NCBI RefSeq assembly: GCF_004217145.1
Contig: NZ_SHKR01000012.1
Coordinates: forward strand, 496,001 to 560,000
From: Kribbella rubisoli
GTDB lineage: Bacteria > Actinomycetota > Actinomycetes > Propionibacteriales > Kribbellaceae
Length of the DNA stretch: 64,000 nt
Direction of reading: 5' to 3'
The translations under genes and the position numbers were made by a program. Every line of letters starts with the position of its first letter. The stretch's first letter is position 1. Below are positions 16,311-24,472 of this stretch, piece after piece. The notes under the pieces were generated by a model. The model was given only the letters and a program-made list of their open reading frames with translations, was not told the origin of the DNA and did no database searches.

Positions 16311-17875
16311 GCCGGGAGGTGAGTGGCGAGCCAGTGGGCGGCGTGGTCGACCTGACGCGCATCGAACACGTGCCCGACTCCCTCGAGCGTGACGTGTTGC
16401 AGCTTCGTCTTGGCCTTGCGTCGGCTGTACGCACCGGCGAGATCGCGCGCGAATGCTGCCGCGTCCGCGTCGGTGGCGATCTCGTCGTCGGCGCCGCTCA
16501 CCAGCAGGACCGGTCGTGGCGCGAGGATCGCTACCTCGTCGGGCCCAACCCGGCCGGCGGCTGCCCCTGGTTCGTCTGCGAGCCCCTGGAACGAACCCAG
16601 ATTGCTGGCGTCACAGACCGGCATGATCATCACCCCGCACGCGATGCGCTGATCGCCGCACATCGAGAGGATCGACTGCAGCCCACCCCACGACTGACCG
16701 ACGACCGCGATCCGGCCGGCATCCGCTGTGAGCCCGAGCGCGAGCACTCCGTCGACCAGGGCGGTGGCCAACTCACGCGACTGCCCCAGCAGTACTGGCT
16801 GGTCCCTGGCGAAGTCGGCCGTCAGCAGCTCTGTCGTGTCCTCCCAGACCCGCTTGCGAACGCCGTGGGCCGGATTGTCGACCACAACCACGTGATAGCC
16901 GCAGTTCAGCAGGCCGGCGACGATCGACGGCGCGATGCGATCCCCGTTGCCACCGGGCAGCGCCTCCTCCTTGGTCGTGCCCATCCCGTTGAAGAAGATG
17001 CAGACCCCGCGATCGGGGCTCTCGTCGGCTTGCTGCAGAACGACGACCGGCAGCGGATCGCCGGGCGTCGGGATCATCACCTCACGCTGGTTCGGCCAAC
17101 CGCGCCAGGGAGACGCCGGCCCTGGCGGTCCCGCGAAGAGCGATGCCTCACGCACGGCTGCGGTGACCGCCTCGACGGCGGCCAGTGCGGCGCCTTCGAC
17201 CGTATCCGTTTCGGGGATCGTCAGGAGGATGTCGACCTGCCGGTTCTGGGTGCGCGTCGACCGCTGCGTCACCGAGATGAGTGTCGCGCCCGCGGCACGG
17301 GCGGCGGCGGGGGCCTGACTCCACGCGATGTGCTCGGCATCGGACGACAGCAGCAGCACCGCGGACTGCGGTGGCAATCCCGCCGCGCGGCGAGGCCAGT
17401 GCGACGGGATCGCCGAAGTCGACGCCGGCACCGACAACTCGCGCAGCGACGTCTCCAGCAGTTCGCCGGCGAAGGCCAGGTCGGGGGTGGTCCAGATCTC
17501 GACCGCTGCCGCGGTTCGCAACGCCGTCGCGACCGCGGGGATCGCCGCATCGAGCGCGATCTGCGCGGCCGGGTCGGATCGGTGGCCGGTGGCCGCCGGT
17601 TCGGAGTCGTTGGCGAAGTCGTGCGCGATGTCCAGGCGCACCGCGGGATAGCCGTCGAAGCCGACGCTGCGCGCGAACCGGGAGACGGTCGGTTGGGCGA
17701 CGCCGCAGGCCTGGGCCATTTCTCCGATGGACAACGCGATCGCTTCGCCCGGGTTGGCCAGGATGCGTTCGGCGACCCGCTGCTCTGCGGGGGTCAGGGT
17801 GGGCAGGGCCGCGCGGATGCGTTGGAGCGCAGCAGACCTCGTACCGCGGAGCGGCGCTTGACGAAGAAGGCTCAT
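16307..17875 (-). CDS. Fusion of an RpiR/MurR-type regulator (HTH + SIS-like) with an alpha/beta hydrolase
   Basis: A 522-residue protein with three parts. Residues 10-90 are an RpiR-type helix-turn-helix (LTPAEQRVAERILANP, IGEMAQACGVAQPTVSRFAR, GFDGYPAVRLDIA). Residues about 100-245 resemble an SIS sugar-phosphate-binding domain but look diverged. Residues about 260-522 are an alpha/beta hydrolase with the nucleophile elbow GQSWGG (Ser395), Asp463 or Asp464 in VSGADDEIA and His502 in GVGHVFD. Known RpiR proteins are about 280 residues and stop after SIS. The frame is open throughout with no sign of assembly error, and the stop overlaps the next start by 4 bp. It may sense a sugar ester and also hydrolyse it; that is speculation. 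Confidence 0.75.
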   Translation of the reverse strand: MSLLRQAPLRGTRSAALQRIRAALPTLTPAEQRVAERILANPGEAIALSIGEMAQACGVAQPTVSRFARSVGFDGYPAVRLDIAHDFANDSEPAATGHRSDPAAQIALDAAIPAVATALRTAAAVEIWTTPDLAFAGELLETSLRELSVPASTSAIPSHWPRRAAGLPPQSAVLLLSSDAEHIAWSQAPAAARAAGATLISVTQRSTRTQNRQVDILLTIPETDTVEGAALAAVEAVTAAVREASLFAGPPGPASPWRGWPNQREVMIPTPGDPLPVVVLQQADESPDRGVCIFFNGMGTTKEEALPGGNGDRIAPSIVAGLLNCGYHVVVVDNPAHGVRKRVWEDTTELLTADFARDQPVLLGQSRELATALVDGVLALGLTADAGRIAVVGQSWGGLQSILSMCGDQRIACGVMIMPVCDASNLGSFQGLADEPGAAAGRVGPDEVAILAPRPVLLVSGADDEIATDADAAAFARDLAGAYSRRKAKTKLQHVTLEGVGHVFDARQVDHAAHWLATHLPA

Positions 17876-17928
17876 TCCATGAATATAACAGACGAAGGGC
17901 AGGAAATTTTGATCCAGCGAAGGGTGTC
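17876..17928. promoter_or_regulatory. 53-bp divergent promoter region of the sugar locus
   Basis: This short gap separates the fusion regulator from the first permease gene and must hold both promoters and probably the regulator's operator. It is AT-rich for this genome, with TGAATATAACAG next to the minus-strand start and GGAAATTTTGATCC in the middle. RpiR-type operators are often AT-rich palindromes. No unambiguous repeat is visible, and the space allows only very short leaders. Confidence 0.4.
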
Positions 17929-18960
17929 ATGAGCATGTCTGGTGCGCTCGGGCCGCCTACGGCGCCAGTCTTGACCGCCGACTCCGTCGACGGGCCGGAG
18001 ACCGACGCAGCATCGCCACCAGGACGCGGCCGATCCGAGCGAAGCCGACGAAACCGGGGCTCGCGGCAACGAGATCTGACGTTACTGCTCATGGGTGCAC
18101 CTGCCCTGGTGGCGTTGCTGGTCTTCAACTACCTGCCGATGGCGGGGATCATCCTGGCGTTCAAGAGCTACGACACCTACGACGGTGTGCTCCACAGCCC
18201 GTGGGTCGGGCTGCAGAACTTCCACTTCTTGTTCTCCAGTGGCGATGCCCTTCGGGTGACCCGCAACACGGTCGTGATGAACACGCTGTTCATCGCCGCG
18301 AACCTGGTGATCTCGATCGGCCTGGCCCTACTGCTCAACGAAGTCCGTGACCGCGCTCCCTGGCTCAGCAAGCTGTACCAGTCGGCGATGTTCCTGCCGT
18401 TCGTGCTGTCCTATGTGGTCATCACGAACTTCGCACTGACTTTCCTCAACGCCGACACGGGGATCGTCAACCATCTGCTGCACAACTTCGGATCCTCTGG
18501 TGTCGACTGGTACAACGCGCCGAACTGGTGGCCGCTGATCCTGACGGTCGTGGAGGTCTGGAAGGGCGTCGGTTTCTGGGTCATCGTCTACCTGGCCGGC
18601 ATCATCTCGATCAGCCCCGAGTACTACGAGGCCGCGGCCATCGACGGGGCGTCCCGATGGCAGCAGATCCGGCAGATCACGCTGCCGCTGCTGGTTCCGC
18701 TCATCGTGATCAATGTTCTGCTCTCGCTGAGCCACATCTTCAACGCCGACTTCGGGCTGTTCTTCCAGGTGACGCAGAACAGCACGACGCTCTACCCGAC
18801 CACCGACGTGATCGACACCTACGTCTATCGGTCGCTGACCTCGATCGGCGACGTCGGCATGGCCGCGGCCGCGGGGCTCTATCAGTCGTTCGTCGGCTTC
18901 GTACTCGTCGTGACCGCCAACTGGCTGGTCCGCCGCCGCGGCACCGACGCACTGTTCTGA
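17929..18960 (+). CDS. Carbohydrate ABC transporter permease, LplB/YteP type
   Basis: A 343-residue inner-membrane permease with about six hydrophobic segments and the cytoplasmic EAA loop YYEAAAIDGASRWQQI that docks on the ATPase. GIILAFKSYDTYDG and WVGLQNFHFLF near the N-terminus are typical of the LplB/YteP branch, which imports oligosaccharides such as aldouronates or rhamnogalacturonan fragments. The start is ATG 17929 or 17935; an AAGGG lies just before. It is the first gene of the plus arm and is followed by the partner permease and the lipoprotein. No ATPase gene accompanies it, so a shared MsiK-like ATPase is presumably used. Confidence 0.85.
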   Translation: MSMSGALGPPTAPVLTADSVDGPETDAASPPGRGRSERSRRNRGSRQRDLTLLLMGAPALVALLVFNYLPMAGIILAFKSYDTYDGVLHSPWVGLQNFHFLFSSGDALRVTRNTVVMNTLFIAANLVISIGLALLLNEVRDRAPWLSKLYQSAMFLPFVLSYVVITNFALTFLNADTGIVNHLLHNFGSSGVDWYNAPNWWPLILTVVEVWKGVGFWVIVYLAGIISISPEYYEAAAIDGASRWQQIRQITLPLLVPLIVINVLLSLSHIFNADFGLFFQVTQNSTTLYPTTDVIDTYVYRSLTSIGDVGMAAAAGLYQSFVGFVLVVTANWLVRRRGTDALF

Positions 18961-19008
18961 ACGAGTCACGACACAAACCAGCGAGACACCAACTGCGAAA
19001 GGGTAATC

Positions 19009-19932
19009 GTGGTGACCGAGACAGCGCCGCCGGCGAAGGCGCACCGCCCCGCACGGCATTCTCCGCCGGCCTTCAACCTGCGCCGCCTCGCGATTCACTG
19101 CGGCCTGGCGATCGTGGCGCTCGGCTTCGTCACACCGTTGATCATCGTGCTGTCGGCCTCGTTCTCGAGCGAGTCCGCAATCACCGACAACGGCTACTCA
19201 CCACTGCCGCAGCGGTTCAGCGCGACCGCCTACCGCTACGTTCTGGGCGACCCGGGCAAGATCGTCCAGGCCTACGGGGTCTCGATCCTCGTGACCGTCA
19301 CCGGAACGATCGTCTCCTTGACGATCATGTCGATGCTCGCGTACACGCTTTCCCGCAACGACTACAGACTGCGCCGTCCGCTGTCGTTCTACGTGCTGTT
19401 CACGATGATCTTCAACGGCGGGCTGGTGCCCACCTACATCCTGATCACGCAGTATCTGCATCTGCAGAACACCTTGCTGGTGCTGGTCCTGCCGTACGTC
19501 GTCACGCCGTGGTACCTGCTCTTGCTACGCACGTACTTCTCGCAGCTGCCCAAGGACATCATGGACGCGGCGCGCATAGACGGCGCCGGCGAATGGCGAG
19601 TGTTCACCGGCATCGTGCTGCCGCTCTCGAAGCCGGCGCTGGCCACTGTCGGGCTGTTCGTGATGCTCCTGTACTGGAACGACTGGTGGCTCGGGCTGCT
19701 CTACATCACCGACGACCGGTTGGCGCCGCTCCAGCTGTATCTGTACCGCATTCTGACCAACATCGACTACGCGGCGTCGAACTCACAACTGGCCGGCACG
19801 ACCATCGCGATACCGATCCAGACGGTGCGGATGGCGGTCGCCGTACTCGCCATCGGACCGATCGTCGCCGCCTTCTTCTTCATTCAGCGGTTCCTGATCC
19901 GCGGTATCGCGCTCGGTGGATTGAAGGACTGA
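19009..19932 (+). CDS. Carbohydrate ABC transporter permease, LplC/YtcP type
   Basis: A 307-residue partner permease with six predicted membrane helices. The N-terminal FVTPLIIVLSASFSSE, the FNGGLVPTYILITQYLHLQN segment and the EAA-type loop DIMDAARIDGAGEWRVF mark the LplC/YtcP branch. It ends in the usual GLKD-like tail. The start is one of two adjacent GTG codons at 19009 and 19012 after GAAAGGG. It lies 48 bp downstream of the first permease and should form a heterodimer with it in the membrane. Confidence 0.85.
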   Translation: MVTETAPPAKAHRPARHSPPAFNLRRLAIHCGLAIVALGFVTPLIIVLSASFSSESAITDNGYSPLPQRFSATAYRYVLGDPGKIVQAYGVSILVTVTGTIVSLTIMSMLAYTLSRNDYRLRRPLSFYVLFTMIFNGGLVPTYILITQYLHLQNTLLVLVLPYVVTPWYLLLLRTYFSQLPKDIMDAARIDGAGEWRVFTGIVLPLSKPALATVGLFVMLLYWNDWWLGLLYITDDRLAPLQLYLYRILTNIDYAASNSQLAGTTIAIPIQTVRMAVAVLAIGPIVAAFFFIQRFLIRGIALGGLKD

Positions 19933-19983
19933 CCAGCCGCGGGCGCGCCCTCGCGCTCGCGCCCCTTCAGCAGGAGGATTCAG

Positions 19984-21501
19984 ATGACAGTGGTCTCTCG
20001 CCGGGCGTTCTTGTCCGGCTCCGGAAAGGTCGCCCTCGGAGCGGGACTGGCGGCCCTTGGTGTGCCGTCGCTGGCGGCGTGCAGTTCGTCCACGAAATCC
20101 GGCGGTGGCGGCGACGGAGTGGTCAGTTACCAGTTCCTCGGAAACCCGAACGAGGGTGATGCCGCGGCGGTGTCCACCGCGCTCAACGCGATGTTGAAGG
20201 AGAAAGGCAAGAGCTTCACCGTTTCGCTGGAACCGGTGCAGAACTACACCCAGGCGATGACGCTGAAGTCGTCGGCCGGCCAACTCGGCGATATGTTCTT
20301 CACCGCGCCATGGGCCACCGACTACTACCGGCTGGCCGCCGCCAAGAGCCTGCTGGCCTTGGACGATCTGCTCCCGGCTCATGCCCCGACGCTGTGGAAC
20401 AGCATGGCCAAGACCACGTGGGACGCCGTCCGGGTCAACGGAAAGATCTACGGCGCCATCAACCAGCAGCGGTTCCCGAAACTGTGGGGATTCATCGCGC
20501 AGCAGAAGCTCGTCGAGAAGTACCGCTTCGACGTCGCCTCGATCAGCCACTACGAAGAGCTCGAGCCGTTCCTGGCCACGATCAAGCAGCACGAACACGG
20601 CATCGTTCCCTGGGCGACAGACAGCGCCGGGAACAACACGGTCTTCAACCCTGAGCTGTTCGGTTGGGACCCGGTCGCCAGCGCCTACGGTCTGGCCGTT
20701 CGCTACGACGACGCAAACCTGCAGGTCTTCAACATGTACGACACACCTGAGTTCAAGGCCGCCGCCGCAGTCAGCCGGCGCTGGCACGAGGCGGGCTACG
20801 CTGTCTCTTCGCCGTTGTCGGCGGCCGACGCGGCGGCGCAGAACTCCGGTGGCAAGGTCGCCGTCCTGGCAGGCCAGACCGGCCCGACCAACCCGCAGTA
20901 CTATCCGTTCCCGACGGTCGGAAAGGTACTGGTACCGACGCCGTTGCTGAACACCGACGGTGTCAGCGCGACGCTGACCGGGATCAACAGCCACGCGGGC
21001 AATCCTGAGCAAGCCGTGCAGTTGCTGGAGATGCTGAACTCCGACCGGGACTTCTACAACACGATCTGCTTCGGGATCAAGGGCACCCACTGGGTGTTCA
21101 CCGACGAGAGCCTCGGCGTCGTGGGCTTTCCGTCCGGCCAGAGCGCGGCCAACAGCAAGTGGAACCCGAACACCGACTGGGTGTTCGGAAAACAGTTCAA
21201 TGCCTACTACCGCAGCGTCGATGACGCCAAGCACAAACGGTGGGAAGCCGAGGCGCAGGTGAACCGCACGGCGGCGACCTCGAAGGCGATCGGCTTCGCC
21301 CTGGACACCACCCCGATCAAGACACAGATCGCGACACTGTCGGCGGCCCTCGGCCAGTACCGGCCGCAGGTCGTCAACGGACTGCAGGACGCTGACAAGG
21401 GCGTCTCTAGCCTGCTCAAGAACCTCGACAACGCAGGGATGCAGAAGGTTCTGGCCGAGGCGCAGAAGCAGCTCGACACCTTCAGGAAGAGCGGTGGCTG
21501 A
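19984..21501 (+). CDS. ABC transporter substrate-binding lipoprotein (LipO-like)
   Basis: A 505-residue extracytoplasmic sugar-binding lipoprotein. The leader combines a twin arginine (SRRAFLSGSGK) with a lipobox ending LAAC, so it is exported by Tat and lipid-anchored. The mature part has the features of large LipO/LplA-type binding proteins (YQFLGNPNEGDAAAV, GQLGDMFFTAPWATDYYRL, INQQRFPKLWGF). An AGGAGG site precedes the ATG. The downstream glycosidase overlaps its stop by 8 bp. It sets the substrate of the importer; the size suggests an oligosaccharide, identity unknown. Confidence 0.85.
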   Translation: MTVVSRRAFLSGSGKVALGAGLAALGVPSLAACSSSTKSGGGGDGVVSYQFLGNPNEGDAAAVSTALNAMLKEKGKSFTVSLEPVQNYTQAMTLKSSAGQLGDMFFTAPWATDYYRLAAAKSLLALDDLLPAHAPTLWNSMAKTTWDAVRVNGKIYGAINQQRFPKLWGFIAQQKLVEKYRFDVASISHYEELEPFLATIKQHEHGIVPWATDSAGNNTVFNPELFGWDPVASAYGLAVRYDDANLQVFNMYDTPEFKAAAAVSRRWHEAGYAVSSPLSAADAAAQNSGGKVAVLAGQTGPTNPQYYPFPTVGKVLVPTPLLNTDGVSATLTGINSHAGNPEQAVQLLEMLNSDRDFYNTICFGIKGTHWVFTDESLGVVGFPSGQSAANSKWNPNTDWVFGKQFNAYYRSVDDAKHKRWEAEAQVNRTAATSKAIGFALDTTPIKTQIATLSAALGQYRPQVVNGLQDADKGVSSLLKNLDNAGMQKVLAEAQKQLDTFRKSGG

Positions 21502-22801
21502 TCACGTGACCGGATCTGGTCCAGGGCAGGCGGTCGACCCGGAGCCGTTCGCGGTGACCATGGAGATGGACCGCTACCTGGACCGGCAGGTCCGCGATCC
21601 GCGTCCTCGCCCGGCCTTCTCGATCCGGCCTCGCCCGGGCGACGATCGCCGCTACGTCGCCGCCCGACTGGACGACATGGTGACGGACACACTGCGCACG
21701 AGCCTGGCACTGGCCTACCCCTACATCGCGCCCGGAGCGATCTACGACTCGGTCTGGACCTGGGACGCCTACTTCACCGGACTTGCCCTGCCGACGCGAT
21801 ACCTCGACCACTTCGTCGGGTCGTTGCGGATCCTGCTCGAAGCGATCCGCGCCGACGGCCGGGCCGCATCACTCGTCGAACCGGACGGTACTGCGTCGTA
21901 CGACCACATGGGCCAGCCGATCCACGCGCAATGGGCACTCGCCGCGGCGCGCCTGACCGGAGCGGGGGAGTGGCTCACGCAGTACTGGCCGGCGCTGGTC
22001 GCCACCCGCGACTGGCATCGCCGCGAATGCTCGGGGCGGCACGGGCTGTTCCGCTGGACCGACGAATCAGGATCCGGCATCGACAACGATCCGGCGATGT
22101 ACGGACGGCTCGGCGGAACGGTCGGGCTAGTGGATATGAACTGCTTCCACGTCCGGGAACTGAACTCGATGGCGGCTCTGGCCGACATGCTTGGGGAACC
22201 CGGCGCCGATCAGTACCGCCGCGAGGCCGAACAGCTGCGCCGGGCGATCAACGCCTTCATGTGGGACGACCGGGCCGGCACCTACCGGCACCTCGACCTG
22301 TCCGAGCACCACCGGACCACCCACCAACACATCACCTGGGAGGTCCCCCTCCAAGTCGGCACCTGGGGATGCCTGTTCCCGCTGTGGACCGGTGTCGCCG
22401 AACCGGCGCTGGCCGACCGACTGATCACCGAGCACGTACTCAACCCCCATAAGTACCTGTCTGGGTTCGGGATCCGTTCCATGGCGGCCGATGAGCCCAT
22501 GTACAACAACATCGCCATGGCTGACCCGTCCAACTGGCAGGGACCGGTTTGGGGGTTGAGTACGTTCCTCACCTGCTACGGACTCGCCCGCTACGGCTAC
22601 CGCCACGAAGCCGTCCGCATCGCCACCCGCCTGGTGAACCTGATGGCCGACGACCTGAAAGCCAACGACACCATCCACGAGTCCTACGATGCAGACACTG
22701 GCGCCCCGCTGTTCAATCCCGGCTTCATCAGTTGGAACCTACTGGCCCGGCGAGTCCTCGACGACCTCGACGCCGGAGTCGACCCGACAGCGCTGGATTG
22801 A
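21494..22801 (+). CDS. GH63/GH37-like cytoplasmic glycosidase
   Basis: A 435-residue enzyme with the (alpha/alpha)6 pattern of clan GH-G glycosidases (mannosylglycerate hydrolase, trehalase, alpha-glucosidase). Diagnostic stretches are YDSVWTWDAYFTGLAL, SGIDNDPAMYGR with a candidate acid Asp, PSNWQGPVWGLS and TIHESYDADTGAP with a candidate base Glu. No signal peptide, so it would act on the imported oligosaccharide inside the cell. The GTG at 21494 overlaps the lipoprotein stop by 8 bp, tying it to the transporter. The exact linkage is not predictable. Confidence 0.7.
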   Translation: MADHVTGSGPGQAVDPEPFAVTMEMDRYLDRQVRDPRPRPAFSIRPRPGDDRRYVAARLDDMVTDTLRTSLALAYPYIAPGAIYDSVWTWDAYFTGLALPTRYLDHFVGSLRILLEAIRADGRAASLVEPDGTASYDHMGQPIHAQWALAAARLTGAGEWLTQYWPALVATRDWHRRECSGRHGLFRWTDESGSGIDNDPAMYGRLGGTVGLVDMNCFHVRELNSMAALADMLGEPGADQYRREAEQLRRAINAFMWDDRAGTYRHLDLSEHHRTTHQHITWEVPLQVGTWGCLFPLWTGVAEPALADRLITEHVLNPHKYLSGFGIRSMAADEPMYNNIAMADPSNWQGPVWGLSTFLTCYGLARYGYRHEAVRIATRLVNLMADDLKANDTIHESYDADTGAPLFNPGFISWNLLARRVLDDLDAGVDPTALD

Positions 22802-22810
22802 CCGCGTGCC

Positions 22811-23644
22811 ATGCCGATGGAACTGATCGACTCACATGTGCACGTGTGGGACCCAGTCAGCGGGTACCCGTGGCTGACCGGCCCGCTGCGGCGCCGGTAC
22901 CGGCTCGATGATCTGCGTCGATGCGTCGAGCCGGATACCTCGGTGTCCCTGATCGTTGTCGAGGCTGGTCGAGGTGACGCCGCCGAGAGCTCCGATCTCC
23001 TGGCTCTCGCCGCCACCGATCCATCCATCGCAGGCGTTGTCGGTACCGCGAACCTTCAGTGTCACGGGGCTGGGCACCGGCTCGAGTGGCTGATCACCGG
23101 GCCACACGGCCGGTACCTTGTTGGACTCCGCGAACGACTCGGCGGTCGGCTGCTCGCCAACATCGGGGGCGCTGTCGCCGGTCAACTCGCTGAGCACGGA
23201 CTGGCCCTGGAGGTGAACTGCTCGCCGCAGCAGTTCGCGCAGGTCGGCCGGCTGGTGGAGTTACTCGGGCCAGACGTCCCGGTCGTGCTGGATCATCTGG
23301 CTGGGCCACCGGACGCTCCGCACCGCATAGACGCGCTTGAGCGGTGGTCGGGCGGGCTCATGGACCTGGCCGCCTTACCAAGCGTGTATGTGAAGCTGTC
23401 CGGCATCCTGACGCAACTGACAGGCCCGTCGTCTTGGCGTTCCGACCTGGTCCGTCAGGCCGTCGACATCCTCGGTCCGGGGAGAACGATGATCGGCTCC
23501 GACTGGCCGGTCTGCGTGACGGGCGGAAGCTGGGCAACTGCAATTGACTCGGTGCGCGCCGCCCTGACCGACTATGCGCCACCTGACATTCAGCGCGTGC
23601 TCGCCGGTACCGCCCGCCACGTGTTCCGCATTGCCGATCGCTAG
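22811..23644 (+). CDS. Amidohydrolase-family sugar lactonase, L-fuconolactonase/rhamnonolactonase-like
   Basis: A 277-residue TIM-barrel metal hydrolase of the COG3618 group, which opens aldono-lactones. Metal ligands are visible: His-x-His in DSHVHVWDP at the N-terminus, His in VVLDHLAGPP and Asp in IGSDWPVC. LVGLRE is also conserved. It would hydrolyse the lactone made by an aldose dehydrogenase, and the minus arm of this locus encodes one. The ATG at 22811 or 22817 lies 9-15 bp after the glycosidase stop. It completes the plus arm. Confidence 0.75.
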   Translation: MPMELIDSHVHVWDPVSGYPWLTGPLRRRYRLDDLRRCVEPDTSVSLIVVEAGRGDAAESSDLLALAATDPSIAGVVGTANLQCHGAGHRLEWLITGPHGRYLVGLRERLGGRLLANIGGAVAGQLAEHGLALEVNCSPQQFAQVGRLVELLGPDVPVVLDHLAGPPDAPHRIDALERWSGGLMDLAALPSVYVKLSGILTQLTGPSSWRSDLVRQAVDILGPGRTMIGSDWPVCVTGGSWATAIDSVRAALTDYAPPDIQRVLAGTARHVFRIADR

Positions 23645-23730
23645 CAAGATCCCGTTGGCCTTCCGGGTGCGGCATGCTTGGTCGTACAAGCTCGAGGCGG
23701 AGGCGTGGGAATGCTCAGGATCGGCCGCTG

Positions 23731-24395
23731 ATGAGCGGGACGAGGTACGCCGAGGATCGGGCGGCTGTGCGATGGCCGATGGTCGTGCTCGGTGCGCTGA
23801 CGCCGCTGGCCTGTGTGGTCGCGTTCGTCATCGGCGTGGTGTTCGGAACAGGCGGCTGTGGTCCGGGGCGGCCGTCGGGCTCTGCTTCTCTCTCATGCTC
23901 GGCACGGCGTTTCTCTACCGGAACTGGCCGACCGGGATACGGATCACCGGGGACGAACTGCGGATCGGCGCTGTGCGGTCCCCGCGGGCGGCGATGCGCA
24001 AGCCGACGGTCACTCACCAGACGTGGGGGCTGTTCACGGTGCCGCTCACCGCTGTGCGCGGCATGACCGTTGAGACCGATCGCGCCGCGATCCGCAGGAT
24101 CAAGCAGTCGCCGCAGTACTTCACGCTCAGCAATCGGTACGGCAAGTCCCGCGACGTGGGTACCTGCAAGCTCGGCGTCCTGACCGCGCCCTTCATGCGG
24201 GCCGCCCTCGTCGTCGAACTGCACGCCGGCTGGGCCCGGTTTCCCAGCACCCGACGCGCCAGCTTCTTCCCCAACGCGATCGGCCGACCCTTCCGGACGT
24301 TCCTCACCCCGGAAGAGAGCCTCACCTGGATCGTCCCGACCCGGCACCCGGAGCGCCTGCGAGAAGCCGTCACCTCGTGGTCCGAGGCACGCTAG
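23731..24395 (+). pseudogene. Small membrane protein with an apparent one-base deletion
   Basis: Frame 1 from the ATG at 23731 reads MSGTRYAEDRAAVRWPMVVL and continues through a hydrophobic helix to VVFGTGG at about 23854. The next helix (LWSGAAVGLCFSLMLGTAFLY) and a conserved-looking soluble domain (GIRITGDELRIGAV, PLTAVRGMTVETD) lie in the frame that ends at 24395. Adding one base near 23855 would join GTGG to LWSG in a single frame. The whole would be about 220 residues: two membrane helices and a cytoplasmic domain that could be PH-like. Either a true frameshift or a sequencing error; I do not know the family. Confidence 0.6.
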
Positions 24396-24472
24396 TCGAT
24401 GTTGTAAATTCCTCTCACCGACGCTCGGGTGCTGCGGCGCGGAGGGAACGGGGACTGTTGTTGTCCGATCAC

